Shown here piece by piece: positions 16,692-25,120 of a DNA stretch of 64,000 nt (the first letter of the stretch is position 1; the number at the start of each line of letters is the position of its first letter). The notes beneath the pieces were generated by a model. That model was not told the origin of the DNA, did not search any database, and saw nothing but the letters and a program-made list of their open reading frames with translations. The translations under genes were made by a program, and so were the position numbers. Origin of the DNA: Vibrio pacinii DSM 19139 (lineage in GTDB: Bacteria; Pseudomonadota; Gammaproteobacteria; Enterobacterales; Vibrionaceae); assembly GCF_000711795.1 (NCBI RefSeq), contig NZ_JONH01000002.1, positions 397,371-461,370 on the forward strand, in the 5' to 3' direction.

Positions 16692-17870
16692 ATGAATCAT
16701 GCTGCGAGCTGGAAAACTCCGCAAAACTTTCTGTTAATTATTTCGATTGTGGTTCCGATAGCTTTTTCAAGTTGGATGGCCTTGTTGAATAACTTTGTGA
16801 TCGAAAAAGCCAACTTTGATGGTTCTGATATTGGTTTGCTCCAGAGCGTACGCGAGATCCCTGGTTTTCTGGCTTTTAGCGCGGTGTTTTTGTTGTTGTT
16901 TATCCGTGAACAGCGATTTATGTTGCTGTCACTGGCGGCTTTGACACTCGGTACCGCAATCACCGGATTCTTTCCCAGTCTATTGGGCTTATTACTCACA
17001 ACCTTGTTGATGTCGACCGGTTTTCATTACTTCGAAACGCTTAAACAGTCGCTTTCACTTCAATGGCTGTCAAAAGACGAAGCACCAGAAATGTTAGGTA
17101 AGATGATATCCGTGGGGGCGCTCGCATCGTTAGTGACCTACGCCGCGTTATGGTTTTGCCTTGAAGTACTCAGCTTAGAGTTTAAATGGGTCTATCTGAT
17201 TTTTGGTGGCATTGGTTTGGTGCTCGTAAGTTGGATGATGCTCGCCTTTCCGCAGTTTCAAACTGATGTGCAGCAAAACAAAAAGCTCGTCCTACGCAAG
17301 CGTTATTGGCTCTACTATGCGCTGACATTTATGAGTGGTGCACGGCGCCAAATCTTCACCGTCTTCGCCGGTTTTTTGATGGTGGAGAAGTTTGGTTACT
17401 CGGCGGCGGACGTTACTGTGCTGTTCTTAATCAACTACCTATTCAATTTTCTGTTTGCCAAACGGATCGGGCGATTTATCGGTCAGGTCGGTGAGCGCAA
17501 AGCTTTGATGTTTGAATACACAGGTTTGATTATTGTGTTTGCAGGCTATGCGGTGGTAGAAACGGCGCAATGGGCCGCGCTACTCTATGTGATTGACCAT
17601 CTGTTTTTTGCTCTCGCACTGGCAATAAAGACCTATTTCCAAAAAATAGCCGATCCGGCAGATATGGCCTCGACGGCTGGGGTGGCATTTACTATCAACC
17701 ACATCGCTGCAGTATTTATTCCCGTGACTTTCGGGTTGATTTGGCTGGTATCGCCTGCGGCAGTGTTTTACATTGGCGCAGGGATGGCATTGATTTCATT
17801 TCTATTGTCACTCAACATTCCCAAGTTGCCACAACAAGGTAACGAAGTTCGCATTCTCAATTGGAGTTAA
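16692..17870 (+). CDS. MFS transporter of unknown substrate
   Basis: A 392-residue membrane protein with about 11-12 hydrophobic segments. The start at 16692 follows a weak AAGGACAT site; an in-frame extension of 19 codons is polar and unlikely. It belongs to the major facilitator superfamily but lacks a clean GxxxDRxGRR loop, so it is a divergent member. It is 6 bases upstream of a Gfo/Idh/MocA dehydrogenase gene whose ribosome-binding site is inside its 3' end, suggesting uptake and oxidation of the same small molecule, perhaps a sugar or polyol derivative. Confidence 0.7.
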   Translation: MNHAASWKTPQNFLLIISIVVPIAFSSWMALLNNFVIEKANFDGSDIGLLQSVREIPGFLAFSAVFLLLFIREQRFMLLSLAALTLGTAITGFFPSLLGLLLTTLLMSTGFHYFETLKQSLSLQWLSKDEAPEMLGKMISVGALASLVTYAALWFCLEVLSLEFKWVYLIFGGIGLVLVSWMMLAFPQFQTDVQQNKKLVLRKRYWLYYALTFMSGARRQIFTVFAGFLMVEKFGYSAADVTVLFLINYLFNFLFAKRIGRFIGQVGERKALMFEYTGLIIVFAGYAVVETAQWAALLYVIDHLFFALALAIKTYFQKIADPADMASTAGVAFTINHIAAVFIPVTFGLIWLVSPAAVFYIGAGMALISFLLSLNIPKLPQQGNEVRILNWS

Positions 17871-17876
17871 TCTGAC

Positions 17877-18809
17877 GTGAAAATCGCAATTATTGGCTTA
17901 GGTGACATTGCACAAAAGGCCTACCTTCCGGTGATAACTCAACTGCCAGGGGTCGAACTGATTTTATCGACTCGCAATGCCCAAACTTTGACGCAGTTAG
18001 CGGAGAAATATCGTATTGCCAATACTTGCCAAGATTATCGACAGGTTATTGATTTTAAACCGGATGCTGTGATGATCCATGCGGCAACCTCTGTGCATTA
18101 TCAGGTCGCGAGTTTTTTCCTAGCCCATGGAATTGCGACCTTTGTTGATAAGCCGCTGGCTGATAGTGCACAACAAGTGGAACGCTTGTATGAGCTTGCT
18201 CAACTGCACCATCAACCTCTTTATGTCGGCTTTAATCGTCGTCATATCCCACTCTATAACCAATATATTCCTGAACTAGCGCAAGGCCAGATTGGGCAAC
18301 TGACCTCTCTTCGTTGGGAAAAGCATCGTCATAATCTTGCTGGTGAGATTCGTACATTTGTTTTTGATGATTTCATTCATCCGCTCGATAGTATTAATTT
18401 AGACGCGCGCGCCAGTCTTGATCAAGCTTACGTCACGCATCAGTTCGACGCTGGCAAATTGGCACGCCTCGATATTCAATGGCAGTCTGGTCAGACGTTG
18501 CTTCATGCCTCGATGAATCGCCAGTTTGGTATTACCACTGAGCGTGTCAGTGCGACGTATAGCAATGCTGCGTATCAATTTGATTCTTTCCATCAGGGGG
18601 AAAGGTGGCAAGCGGGTGAACATTGCTCATTGGCACTGAAAGACTGGACGCCAATGCTGACTAGTAAAGGCTTTGAGCACATGATTCTTGATTGGTTAAA
18701 GGTGGTCGAGCGTGGCCAATTAGCGTCAGATGTTATTGCGCGTAATATCGCGACGCATCAACTAGCGGACCGTTTAGTTAAGCAACTTGAGGCGCAATCG
18801 GCGAGCTAA
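17877..18809 (+). CDS. Gfo/Idh/MocA-family oxidoreductase
   Basis: A 310-residue protein with the N-terminal Rossmann motif IGLGDIAQKAYLP and the catalytic-domain hallmark VDKPLADS (the conserved K-P pair), then FNRRHIP. The family oxidises or reduces sugars, inositols and similar compounds with NAD(P). The GTG start is preceded by GGAG within the end of the MFS gene. Probably co-transcribed with that transporter. The substrate is unknown. Confidence 0.82.
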   Translation: MKIAIIGLGDIAQKAYLPVITQLPGVELILSTRNAQTLTQLAEKYRIANTCQDYRQVIDFKPDAVMIHAATSVHYQVASFFLAHGIATFVDKPLADSAQQVERLYELAQLHHQPLYVGFNRRHIPLYNQYIPELAQGQIGQLTSLRWEKHRHNLAGEIRTFVFDDFIHPLDSINLDARASLDQAYVTHQFDAGKLARLDIQWQSGQTLLHASMNRQFGITTERVSATYSNAAYQFDSFHQGERWQAGEHCSLALKDWTPMLTSKGFEHMILDWLKVVERGQLASDVIARNIATHQLADRLVKQLEAQSAS

Positions 18810-18833
18810 ATGCTCTCGCTTAGCGCGTTTGGT

Positions 18834-19745
18834 CTATTGGCTAAATCGCTGTTGTAAATATTCGACAAAGGTTTTGATCTGTCCCGGAATGAACTTAGAC
18901 TGGGCATATTGCGCGACAATATTGCCCTGATAGTTCCCACCCACATGCCAGTCTGGCAATATTTCAATCACTTGACCTGACTCGATATACGACTGAATAG
19001 CAAATTCGGGGAAAACCGATATGCCAGTATGACGAATCACGGCTTCACGGCGGATTTCGCTATGGTTAACGGTAAAAGAACCTTTGACATTGATTGAGAC
19101 TTTTTTCAGGTTATTGGTGAAGTCCCATACTCGATCGCGTGGGTTCTCCCCCAAGCACAAACAGTTATGGCTGGCGATATCTTCTGGATGAATTGGCGTA
19201 CCGTGTTGTTCGAGATATTCAGGGGTTGCGCACATAACCAAACGGCAATTGGCTAACGGTTTGGCAATCAATCCCTCGGTGGGTTTATCAGTGATATGGA
19301 TAATAACATCGACTTCGTCACCAATGGGGTCAATGTAATGGTCAGCGACTTTTAATTGGAGGGCGACATGAGGGTAAAGCTCAATAAAGTCGAGCACCAT
19401 TGGCATCAGGACTTGACGAGAGAGTGCTTTGGGCGCCGCGACCCTGAGCGCACCTGAGACCTCACTTTTATCAACTTGGGCGGCTGATACCGCAAGTTTT
19501 GCCGAATTCATCATATCGCTACATAAGGCGTAAACTTCTTGCCCTGTTGAGCTTAAACGCATCTTGCGTGTCGTCCGTTCAAGTAATTTTTCTTGCAAAG
19601 CATTTTCTAAGCGCGTCACTGAACGACTAACGGAAGAGGGTGAGACACCAAGCTTTTGCGCCGTTCTAGAAAAACTCCCCGATTCAACCACATTAACGAA
19701 GATCGCCATCTCAGACAGTAATGGAATAAGCTTATTTGTGTCCAT
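18834..19745 (-). CDS. LysR-family regulator
   Basis: A ~303-residue LysR regulator with an N-terminal winged helix (FVNVVESGSFSRTAQKLGVSPSSVSRSVTRLE) and a C-terminal effector-binding domain of the CrgA/GcvA-like subgroup. The start is placed at the ATG at 19745, which has AAGGAT 8-13 bases upstream; a GTG 39 bases earlier is in frame but has no such site. It is divergent from the argininosuccinate-synthase-like gene with 99 bases between the chosen starts, the standard arrangement for a LysR protein controlling its neighbour. Confidence 0.9.
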   Translation of the reverse strand: MDTNKLIPLLSEMAIFVNVVESGSFSRTAQKLGVSPSSVSRSVTRLENALQEKLLERTTRKMRLSSTGQEVYALCSDMMNSAKLAVSAAQVDKSEVSGALRVAAPKALSRQVLMPMVLDFIELYPHVALQLKVADHYIDPIGDEVDVIIHITDKPTEGLIAKPLANCRLVMCATPEYLEQHGTPIHPEDIASHNCLCLGENPRDRVWDFTNNLKKVSINVKGSFTVNHSEIRREAVIRHTGISVFPEFAIQSYIESGQVIEILPDWHVGGNYQGNIVAQYAQSKFIPGQIKTFVEYLQQRFSQ

Positions 19746-19844
19746 GGTGCAAAAATCCTTTGCGAAATGGCTATATTGTTTCACTTAAGTTACTTATGGA
19801 TACTAAATAAGTCAATGAATGACAAGATGAGTGGAAAGGACGTC

Positions 19845-21083
19845 GTGAAAAAAATAAGAAGTATCGAAGATATTCAAGCGATCTCACCTGCAGTGAACCA
19901 TGTATTGACACTTTTTAGTGGGGGATTAGACAGCAGTTACCTACTTGAAGTACTAAAAGAGATCGATGCGAAGGTTACCGCGTTAGTGGTTGATCTCGGC
20001 GATGGCATTGATCGCGAAAACCTAGAACTGATCACCAACCATTATGGCGTCGATTTGCAGATCGTTGATGCACAGCAAGAATTTGTTGAGCACAGCATCG
20101 TTTCTGCGATTCAGGCCCAAGCGCTCTATTTGGGCGATTATCCGGTCAGTTCTTCATTATCTCGGCCAATTATCATCAGTAAAGCGATCGAAGTGGCGCA
20201 GCAACTCCAGTGCGATGCCATTATTCACACCGCTAATCAATCGCAAAACAGCCTTCGACGCCTTAATGGTGCGATTGAGGCAAGTGGCTATCAAGGTTAC
20301 TACGGCTCACCATATGAGTATTCCGCATTGAGCCGAGAAGATAAAGCAAACGCGTTGTTTCACTCTGGCCTGGTGGGATTTAAATCTCGTTCGGTCAGTG
20401 GCGATGCGAATCTTTGGTGCCGCGAGTTTGAGTCAGGTGTTCTTGATGACCCTGAAGGTTTTACACTTTCTGAGTCGCTGTTCTCGTGGTCGCAGTGGCA
20501 GCCACAGCAGCAACTCGATAAACATCAAATTAAAATAGGATTTCGTAAGGGGTATCCGGTAACGATTAATGATTTGCCGATAAACCTTAGGGAAATGATT
20601 GCTTTCATTAACAACCACGTTGGCGCGTATGAAATAGGTCGTTACATCGGTTTCGACCATTTAGATGACGATGAGAAAGTATTAGAGGTGCGCGAAGCAC
20701 CCGCTGCTCTTATCCTCATGAAAGCATATAAGTTGCTGGAAACAGCAACGTTACCCACAGATGTACTCAAAGCTAAAGCTATGCAAAACGAAATGTGGAC
20801 TCAAGAGGCCGTAGAAGGTCGTTGGGGAAGCACTCTACAGTGTGCAAGCTATGCGTTCATCGCTCACACTGCCGAGTCTATCTCTGGCAGTGTTCTCTTC
20901 AAACTATCGCGCGGAAACGCGTTGGCGACCGCTATTGTCGCTGATAAGGCTAAGTACTTGCGTGATAGAGACCGCTGGGAAGTGGACACGGCTAAGTTAC
21001 GCAGTCAGCGCACCTTAGTGATCCCTTCACCTGCTGTCGACCGCAGTTGCAACTCGGAGGTAACGTCGAATGGATATCGTTAA
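19845..21083 (+). CDS. Argininosuccinate-synthase-like ATP-dependent ligase (diverged)
   Basis: A ~412-residue homolog of ArgG. The adenylation P-loop SGGLDSS (about 25-31) is intact, and YPVSSSLSRPIIISKA, the GDANLWCREFESGVLDDP block and EVREAPAA align with ArgG landmarks. The loop that binds aspartate and citrulline in ArgG (GCTGKGNDQVRF) reads TANQSQNSLRRL here: Asn is kept but the following Asp is Ser. It should activate a substrate with ATP and join an amine, but probably not citrulline to aspartate. No argininosuccinate lyase is nearby. The GTG start follows GGAAAGGA; ATGs at 19815 and 19827 are alternatives. It overlaps the dioxygenase gene by 14 bases. Confidence 0.78.
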   Translation: MKKIRSIEDIQAISPAVNHVLTLFSGGLDSSYLLEVLKEIDAKVTALVVDLGDGIDRENLELITNHYGVDLQIVDAQQEFVEHSIVSAIQAQALYLGDYPVSSSLSRPIIISKAIEVAQQLQCDAIIHTANQSQNSLRRLNGAIEASGYQGYYGSPYEYSALSREDKANALFHSGLVGFKSRSVSGDANLWCREFESGVLDDPEGFTLSESLFSWSQWQPQQQLDKHQIKIGFRKGYPVTINDLPINLREMIAFINNHVGAYEIGRYIGFDHLDDDEKVLEVREAPAALILMKAYKLLETATLPTDVLKAKAMQNEMWTQEAVEGRWGSTLQCASYAFIAHTAESISGSVLFKLSRGNALATAIVADKAKYLRDRDRWEVDTAKLRSQRTLVIPSPAVDRSCNSEVTSNGYR

Positions 21084-21813
21084 GAGGCCCAGAGAACGAC
21101 ACGCCTCGGTGATTGCTAACTTGCTCAATCAAAATAGCTATGTGTTTGTCAGTGGCAAACAGATGACCAGCATGCTCGCGACCAATGTTGATGAAGTGGT
21201 GCGGTTTAAAAGCTGTTGGCATAACCTTGAGCGTGACCAGTATATGGCCGATGGAGGCACTTATCGCTATCGACGTTACGGCCAGTTTAATAAGGGCAAA
21301 CATAGCCAGCAGTTGGTGATGCTACCTCATCAAGCTTACGTTCAGCCCGCGGCGGTTAATCCACTAAATGGCGATGTGGAACGCCATTTTGAACCTTTGA
21401 CTGACCGATTCATCATGTCACCAATTTTGGAAAAACTATTGCTGATGATGAGTGATGTTTACGATGGGGCGCAAGGACAAGCAACCAACTGGAATATCCG
21501 TTTACATCCATATCGAATTATTACTGATGGGCATAGTGTCGGCAAACCTACTCCAGAAGGGTTGCACCGCGATGGCGTTACTTATATTGCTTCATTGATG
21601 ATTAACCGCACCAATATCATGGGTGGAGAAACGGTGATTACTGATGACAACAAAAACGTATTGGAGCGTCTGACCTTAGATAAGAGCTTCGATATTGTGA
21701 TGGCCGATGACCTTGCCACTATGCATGAAGTGTCGCCGATCACGCCAGTTTGCTTAGATAAGTGCGCGTACAGGGATGTACTCGTGATCGCTTTTACAAA
21801 AATGGAGGAATAG
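21070..21813 (+). CDS. 2OG-Fe(II) dioxygenase (PF10014, amino-acid hydroxylase type)
   Basis: A 247-residue protein with the complete iron/2-oxoglutarate set: H166 and D168 (GLHRDGV), distal H219 (TMHEVSPI) and R235 in YRDVLVI. The block NIMGGETVI matches the family that includes L-isoleucine 4-hydroxylases acting on free amino acids. The start overlaps the ligase gene by 14 bases and has a perfect GGAGG 11 bases upstream. Between a ligase and an exporter, it probably hydroxylates an amino acid or the ligase product. Confidence 0.85.
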   Translation: MDIVKRPRERHASVIANLLNQNSYVFVSGKQMTSMLATNVDEVVRFKSCWHNLERDQYMADGGTYRYRRYGQFNKGKHSQQLVMLPHQAYVQPAAVNPLNGDVERHFEPLTDRFIMSPILEKLLLMMSDVYDGAQGQATNWNIRLHPYRIITDGHSVGKPTPEGLHRDGVTYIASLMINRTNIMGGETVITDDNKNVLERLTLDKSFDIVMADDLATMHEVSPITPVCLDKCAYRDVLVIAFTKMEE

Positions 21814-21814
21814 G

Positions 21815-22720
21815 ATGACAACGGCTGCGGGTCAATTAAAAAAAGGAAGTTTTAGGTTTCCGTTAACCGAATCACTATTGTTGTTAGTGGCGATATTCTG
21901 GGGTACCAGTTATGGTCTAACCAAAAGTGCACTGGTTTATACTAGCGTGCTGGTATTCATTTCGATTCGTTTCTCAATCACTTTTTTATGTATGCTACCT
22001 GTAGTGATTCGAGACTTTCGCCGAGGACTCAACAAAGACTGGAAGATTGCCATACCGACCGGCTTTATTCTATCGGCGATTTTTTTCTGCGAAGTGTTTG
22101 GGGTCTCGCAGACCTCTGCATCCAATGCGGCGTTTTTAATCAGCTTATCGGTTATCTTAACCGCTTTTGCCGAGTTGATTATTAACAAAAAGCGCGTCAG
22201 TAATACCTTGTGGTTACTGACCGTATGCAGTGTGGTTGGTGTTCTGCTGCTGACCAGTAATCAAAACATTGAATTATCTTTGAACAGCGGTGACTACTTT
22301 ATTCTCGCCGCCGCCTTATTGCGCGCTTTAATGGTGACATTAACCAAGCGTTTTACTGAAGGGAAGGCGATCACCACGACCACACTGACCTCATTGCAAT
22401 CTTTGGTGGTCGCGGTTGTTGCGATCAGCTGTGCTTTGATTTATTTGCCCGCGTCACAGATAGTGATTCCAACCAGTAGTGAGTTTTGGATGACGCTGGC
22501 CTATTTGGTGGTATTTTGCACACTGTTTGCGTTTTATGTTCAAAACTACGCCGTACGACGTACCTCACCCACGCGCGTGTCGTTGTTGATGGGCAGTGAA
22601 CCACTGTTTGGCGCTTTGTTTGCCATGATCTGGTTACAAGAGTCGCTCGGTGTTATGCAGTTGATTGGTGGAGGACTGATTCTATTTAGTGTTGTTGTGA
22701 CATCAACCAAAGAAAGCTAA
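21815..22720 (+). CDS. EamA/DMT-family exporter
   Basis: A 301-residue protein with ten predicted helices arranged as two EamA repeats, with AIFWGTSYGLTKSAL at the start of the first and the MGSEPLFGALFAMIWLQESL signature in the last repeat. The family includes RhtA-type exporters of amino acids and metabolites. The ATG is one base after the dioxygenase stop with GGAGG in front, so the three genes form one unit. Most likely exports the product of the ligase/dioxygenase pair. A terminator follows 74 bases later. Confidence 0.85.
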   Translation: MTTAAGQLKKGSFRFPLTESLLLLVAIFWGTSYGLTKSALVYTSVLVFISIRFSITFLCMLPVVIRDFRRGLNKDWKIAIPTGFILSAIFFCEVFGVSQTSASNAAFLISLSVILTAFAELIINKKRVSNTLWLLTVCSVVGVLLLTSNQNIELSLNSGDYFILAAALLRALMVTLTKRFTEGKAITTTTLTSLQSLVVAVVAISCALIYLPASQIVIPTSSEFWMTLAYLVVFCTLFAFYVQNYAVRRTSPTRVSLLMGSEPLFGALFAMIWLQESLGVMQLIGGGLILFSVVVTSTKES

Positions 22721-22794
22721 GTGGTCAGCATTTTCAACCTCTCAAGGCTACTCAAGCTGGGCGTTCCATATTAGAGTAGCAAGCAGAGTAACCT

Positions 22795-22822
22795 AAGGCG
22801 GGTGATGGATACCCGCCTTTTT
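22795..22822 (+). terminator. Rho-independent terminator after the EamA gene
   Basis: AAGGCGGGT / ACCCGCCTT form a 9-bp GC-rich stem with a 7-base loop and a run of five T. It separates the exporter from the hydrolase gene whose start is 16 bases downstream. Confidence 0.88.
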
Positions 22823-22837
22823 GCTGTGAGGATGAAA

Positions 22838-23836
22838 ATGACCAAGCCGTTAAATCAATCAATTGTTCCCATGTACCCGACCTTGCAAGCGCTGGACGTC
22901 AACGCGCTGGAGCCAGGTGAGCATAAGTTTTGGTTTGCCGTTGCGACCGATGCGATAGGCCATCCACAAGCCTTGCCTGTTCGAGTGTTTAAAGGCGTAA
23001 CACCTGGTAAGCGGATTGTAATTACGGCGGGTGTCCATGGTGATGAGCAAAACGGTATTCTCACCGCGCAGCAAGTTGCGCGTGAGCTCGAAGGACAAAC
23101 CATAAGTGGTTGTATCACTATCGTGCCAGCGGTTAACTTATCGGGTATCGCGCGCCATAGTCGCGACTTTCACTCTGCAGCGCCTGATAGCTCTTCGTCT
23201 AACCTAAATCGTTTGTTTCCTGGTAACCCCAATGGTGATGATGCCAGTCGCTACGCGCATAGCTTATGGGAGAACTTACTCAAGCCTAATGCCGATTTGG
23301 CGATTGATCTTCACTCACAGACCAGTGGCAGTGCGTACCCGCTTTACGCGTTTGCTGATTATCGACTTGCAGATGCCTTGCGTATGGCGAGGCTAATTAA
23401 CCCAGATGTCATTCTTAACGATCCTGGCGATCCGGGCATTTTGGAAACCGTCTACAACCGAGCAGAGATTCCATCGATCACGATTGAAGTCGGAGTAGGG
23501 CGCTACACTGACCTGACCATGGTCGAGCGTGCCACACAAGGGGTACTCAATGTATTGCGCGCGTATGAATTGCTTGAAGGTCAGGTCACTGAGAATAACA
23601 ATGCTTGCATTGAAGGAAGCCAGATTACCAGCGTTCGGGCCCAGCAAGGGGGCTTTGTTCTGTGTCATGTTGCGTTGCTAGAGCGAGTTGAGCAGGGGCA
23701 GAAACTTGCAACGCAATACAATAGTTTTGGTGATGAAATCTATAGCTACTTTGCGCCATCCAATGGCACGGTTATCAGTCACAACGTCGAATCGGTGCGC
23801 GCTCCAGGCTCTTTAGTGGTTAGATTGATCGCGTAA
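22838..23836 (+). CDS. AstE/aspartoacylase-family zinc hydrolase
   Basis: A 332-residue zinc carboxypeptidase-like deacylase. The metal ligands H and E are in GVHGDEQNG, the third His in IDLHSQTSG, and a catalytic Glu in ITIEVGVGR; the C-terminal part is the beta domain seen in succinylglutamate desuccinylase/aspartoacylase proteins. Start chosen at 22838 behind GAGG; in-frame GTG and ATG codons further up lie inside the terminator hairpin. It may remove an N-acyl or aminoacyl group from the compound made by the upstream genes, or be independent of them. Confidence 0.82.
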   Translation: MTKPLNQSIVPMYPTLQALDVNALEPGEHKFWFAVATDAIGHPQALPVRVFKGVTPGKRIVITAGVHGDEQNGILTAQQVARELEGQTISGCITIVPAVNLSGIARHSRDFHSAAPDSSSSNLNRLFPGNPNGDDASRYAHSLWENLLKPNADLAIDLHSQTSGSAYPLYAFADYRLADALRMARLINPDVILNDPGDPGILETVYNRAEIPSITIEVGVGRYTDLTMVERATQGVLNVLRAYELLEGQVTENNNACIEGSQITSVRAQQGGFVLCHVALLERVEQGQKLATQYNSFGDEIYSYFAPSNGTVISHNVESVRAPGSLVVRLIA

Positions 23837-23960
23837 TGTCAGCTGACGGTCAGTTCTGTTGCTATGGTGTTACTCTTGCTTATTGACAACTTTGTTATGA
23901 CATGGTTCTGACGAGGTACGCCTAAAATCGTTGTTTTTGAACATTGAATAAATAGTCGCA

Positions 23961-24914
23961 ATGAAAACAAAAATAATGATTTTAAGTGCCTTAGCAGTGG
24001 CATTAACGGGTTGTAATGGCTCTGAGTCTGATCAACCTGCCATGACAAAAGTCTCTTTTAGCGTCTCTGACGCGCCGGTTGATAGCGCAAGTAATGTTGT
24101 TGTTGCATTCGATGCACTTGAATTGGTGCACGAAAATGGCACGCGCTACTATCTTGATGTCGTTGATAGTGAGCAAAATGAAGGCTATCAACAAGTTGAT
24201 TTACTCGCCTTTCAAGGTTCTGACGCTAAGATGATTCTTTCTGACCAAGAAATTGCGGTTGGCAAGTATAAAGAGCTGATCATGCATACTCGTTCAGGCT
24301 TACCTCTGAGTTGGGTTAGTGATGTCAATAGTGGAGACTTTGAGCTGAAAGTGCCAAGCAACAAGTTGAAACTAGGAGGCTTTGAGACCAGTGAGCAAGC
24401 AGTGCAAGCTTTCACTATTGAGTTTGACTTAAGACGTGCGCTGGTTGAACGCAGTATTGGTTCAAATAAGGGCTATAACCTTAAGCCGCATGGGGTGACT
24501 ATTGTTGATAACAGTGCCGCGGCTTCGCTAAAAGGTCAGGTTGACGTCGCACTATTTAGTGCTGGTGATTCTTGTGATGCTAATAGCGGAAACTTTGTCT
24601 ACCTGTACCGCGGTCATGGTCACTCGAACGATAGTTTGATTGATAATGTTGATGTGGAATACAACGAGGTTCAGTTACCTGAGAACTACGTCGAGCCTTA
24701 TGCGTCAACCGATGTCGATGACAATGGTCAATATGCGTTTAGCTATCTGCCTGCTGGCGACTATACAGCGGCATTCACCTGTAACGCGGTGGCTGATGAC
24801 CCTGAGCAGTACAATCCTGAAATCATCATCGCCAATCCAGCCGATCAAGCCATCGAAGTGACTCTGCCAGCCACTCAAGAAGTGACTCTCGACTTTAAAG
24901 AGACGGTTTTGTAA
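23961..24914 (+). CDS. DUF4382 lipoprotein
   Basis: A 317-residue secreted protein with a lipoprotein signal peptide (LTGC, Cys18). The DUF4382 domain occupies about 30-180, starting FSVSDAPVDSASNVVVAFDALEL. The C-terminal part (about 190-310) looks like a carboxypeptidase-regulatory beta-sandwich, with GQYAFSYLPAGDYTAAFTC. Function of the family is unknown; it is probably anchored to the outer membrane or periplasmic face. It stands alone and ends at a clear terminator. Confidence 0.85.
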   Translation: MKTKIMILSALAVALTGCNGSESDQPAMTKVSFSVSDAPVDSASNVVVAFDALELVHENGTRYYLDVVDSEQNEGYQQVDLLAFQGSDAKMILSDQEIAVGKYKELIMHTRSGLPLSWVSDVNSGDFELKVPSNKLKLGGFETSEQAVQAFTIEFDLRRALVERSIGSNKGYNLKPHGVTIVDNSAAASLKGQVDVALFSAGDSCDANSGNFVYLYRGHGHSNDSLIDNVDVEYNEVQLPENYVEPYASTDVDDNGQYAFSYLPAGDYTAAFTCNAVADDPEQYNPEIIIANPADQAIEVTLPATQEVTLDFKETVL

Positions 24915-24942
24915 GCTTTTTTATCTTAAAGTTAACTGTTTT

Positions 24943-24968
24943 AAGGCTGCATCTTGCAGCCTTTTTTA
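24943..24968 (+). terminator. Rho-independent terminator of the DUF4382 gene
   Basis: AAGGCTGCA / TGCAGCCTT, a 9-bp stem with a 3-base loop, followed by six T. Confidence 0.93.
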
Positions 24969-25120
24969 CCGGTGAACTTAATAGGTCAATGAAGTAAAGT
25001 GCTGATAGTAAGACAAAACTATTTTTTGTTGTCGCTAACGCTATGGCTATCGAACCGTTACATCTCGCGCTTTTTTGGTCTATCCTGCTAAGAGTTGAGT
25101 TGGTTTAAGGTCAAAAAAGA

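Noticed and set aside
22802..22837. Upstream in-frame GTG/ATG starts for the AstE-family hydrolase
   Set aside because: They lie inside the terminator stem and loop; the ATG at 22838 has GAGG at the right distance.
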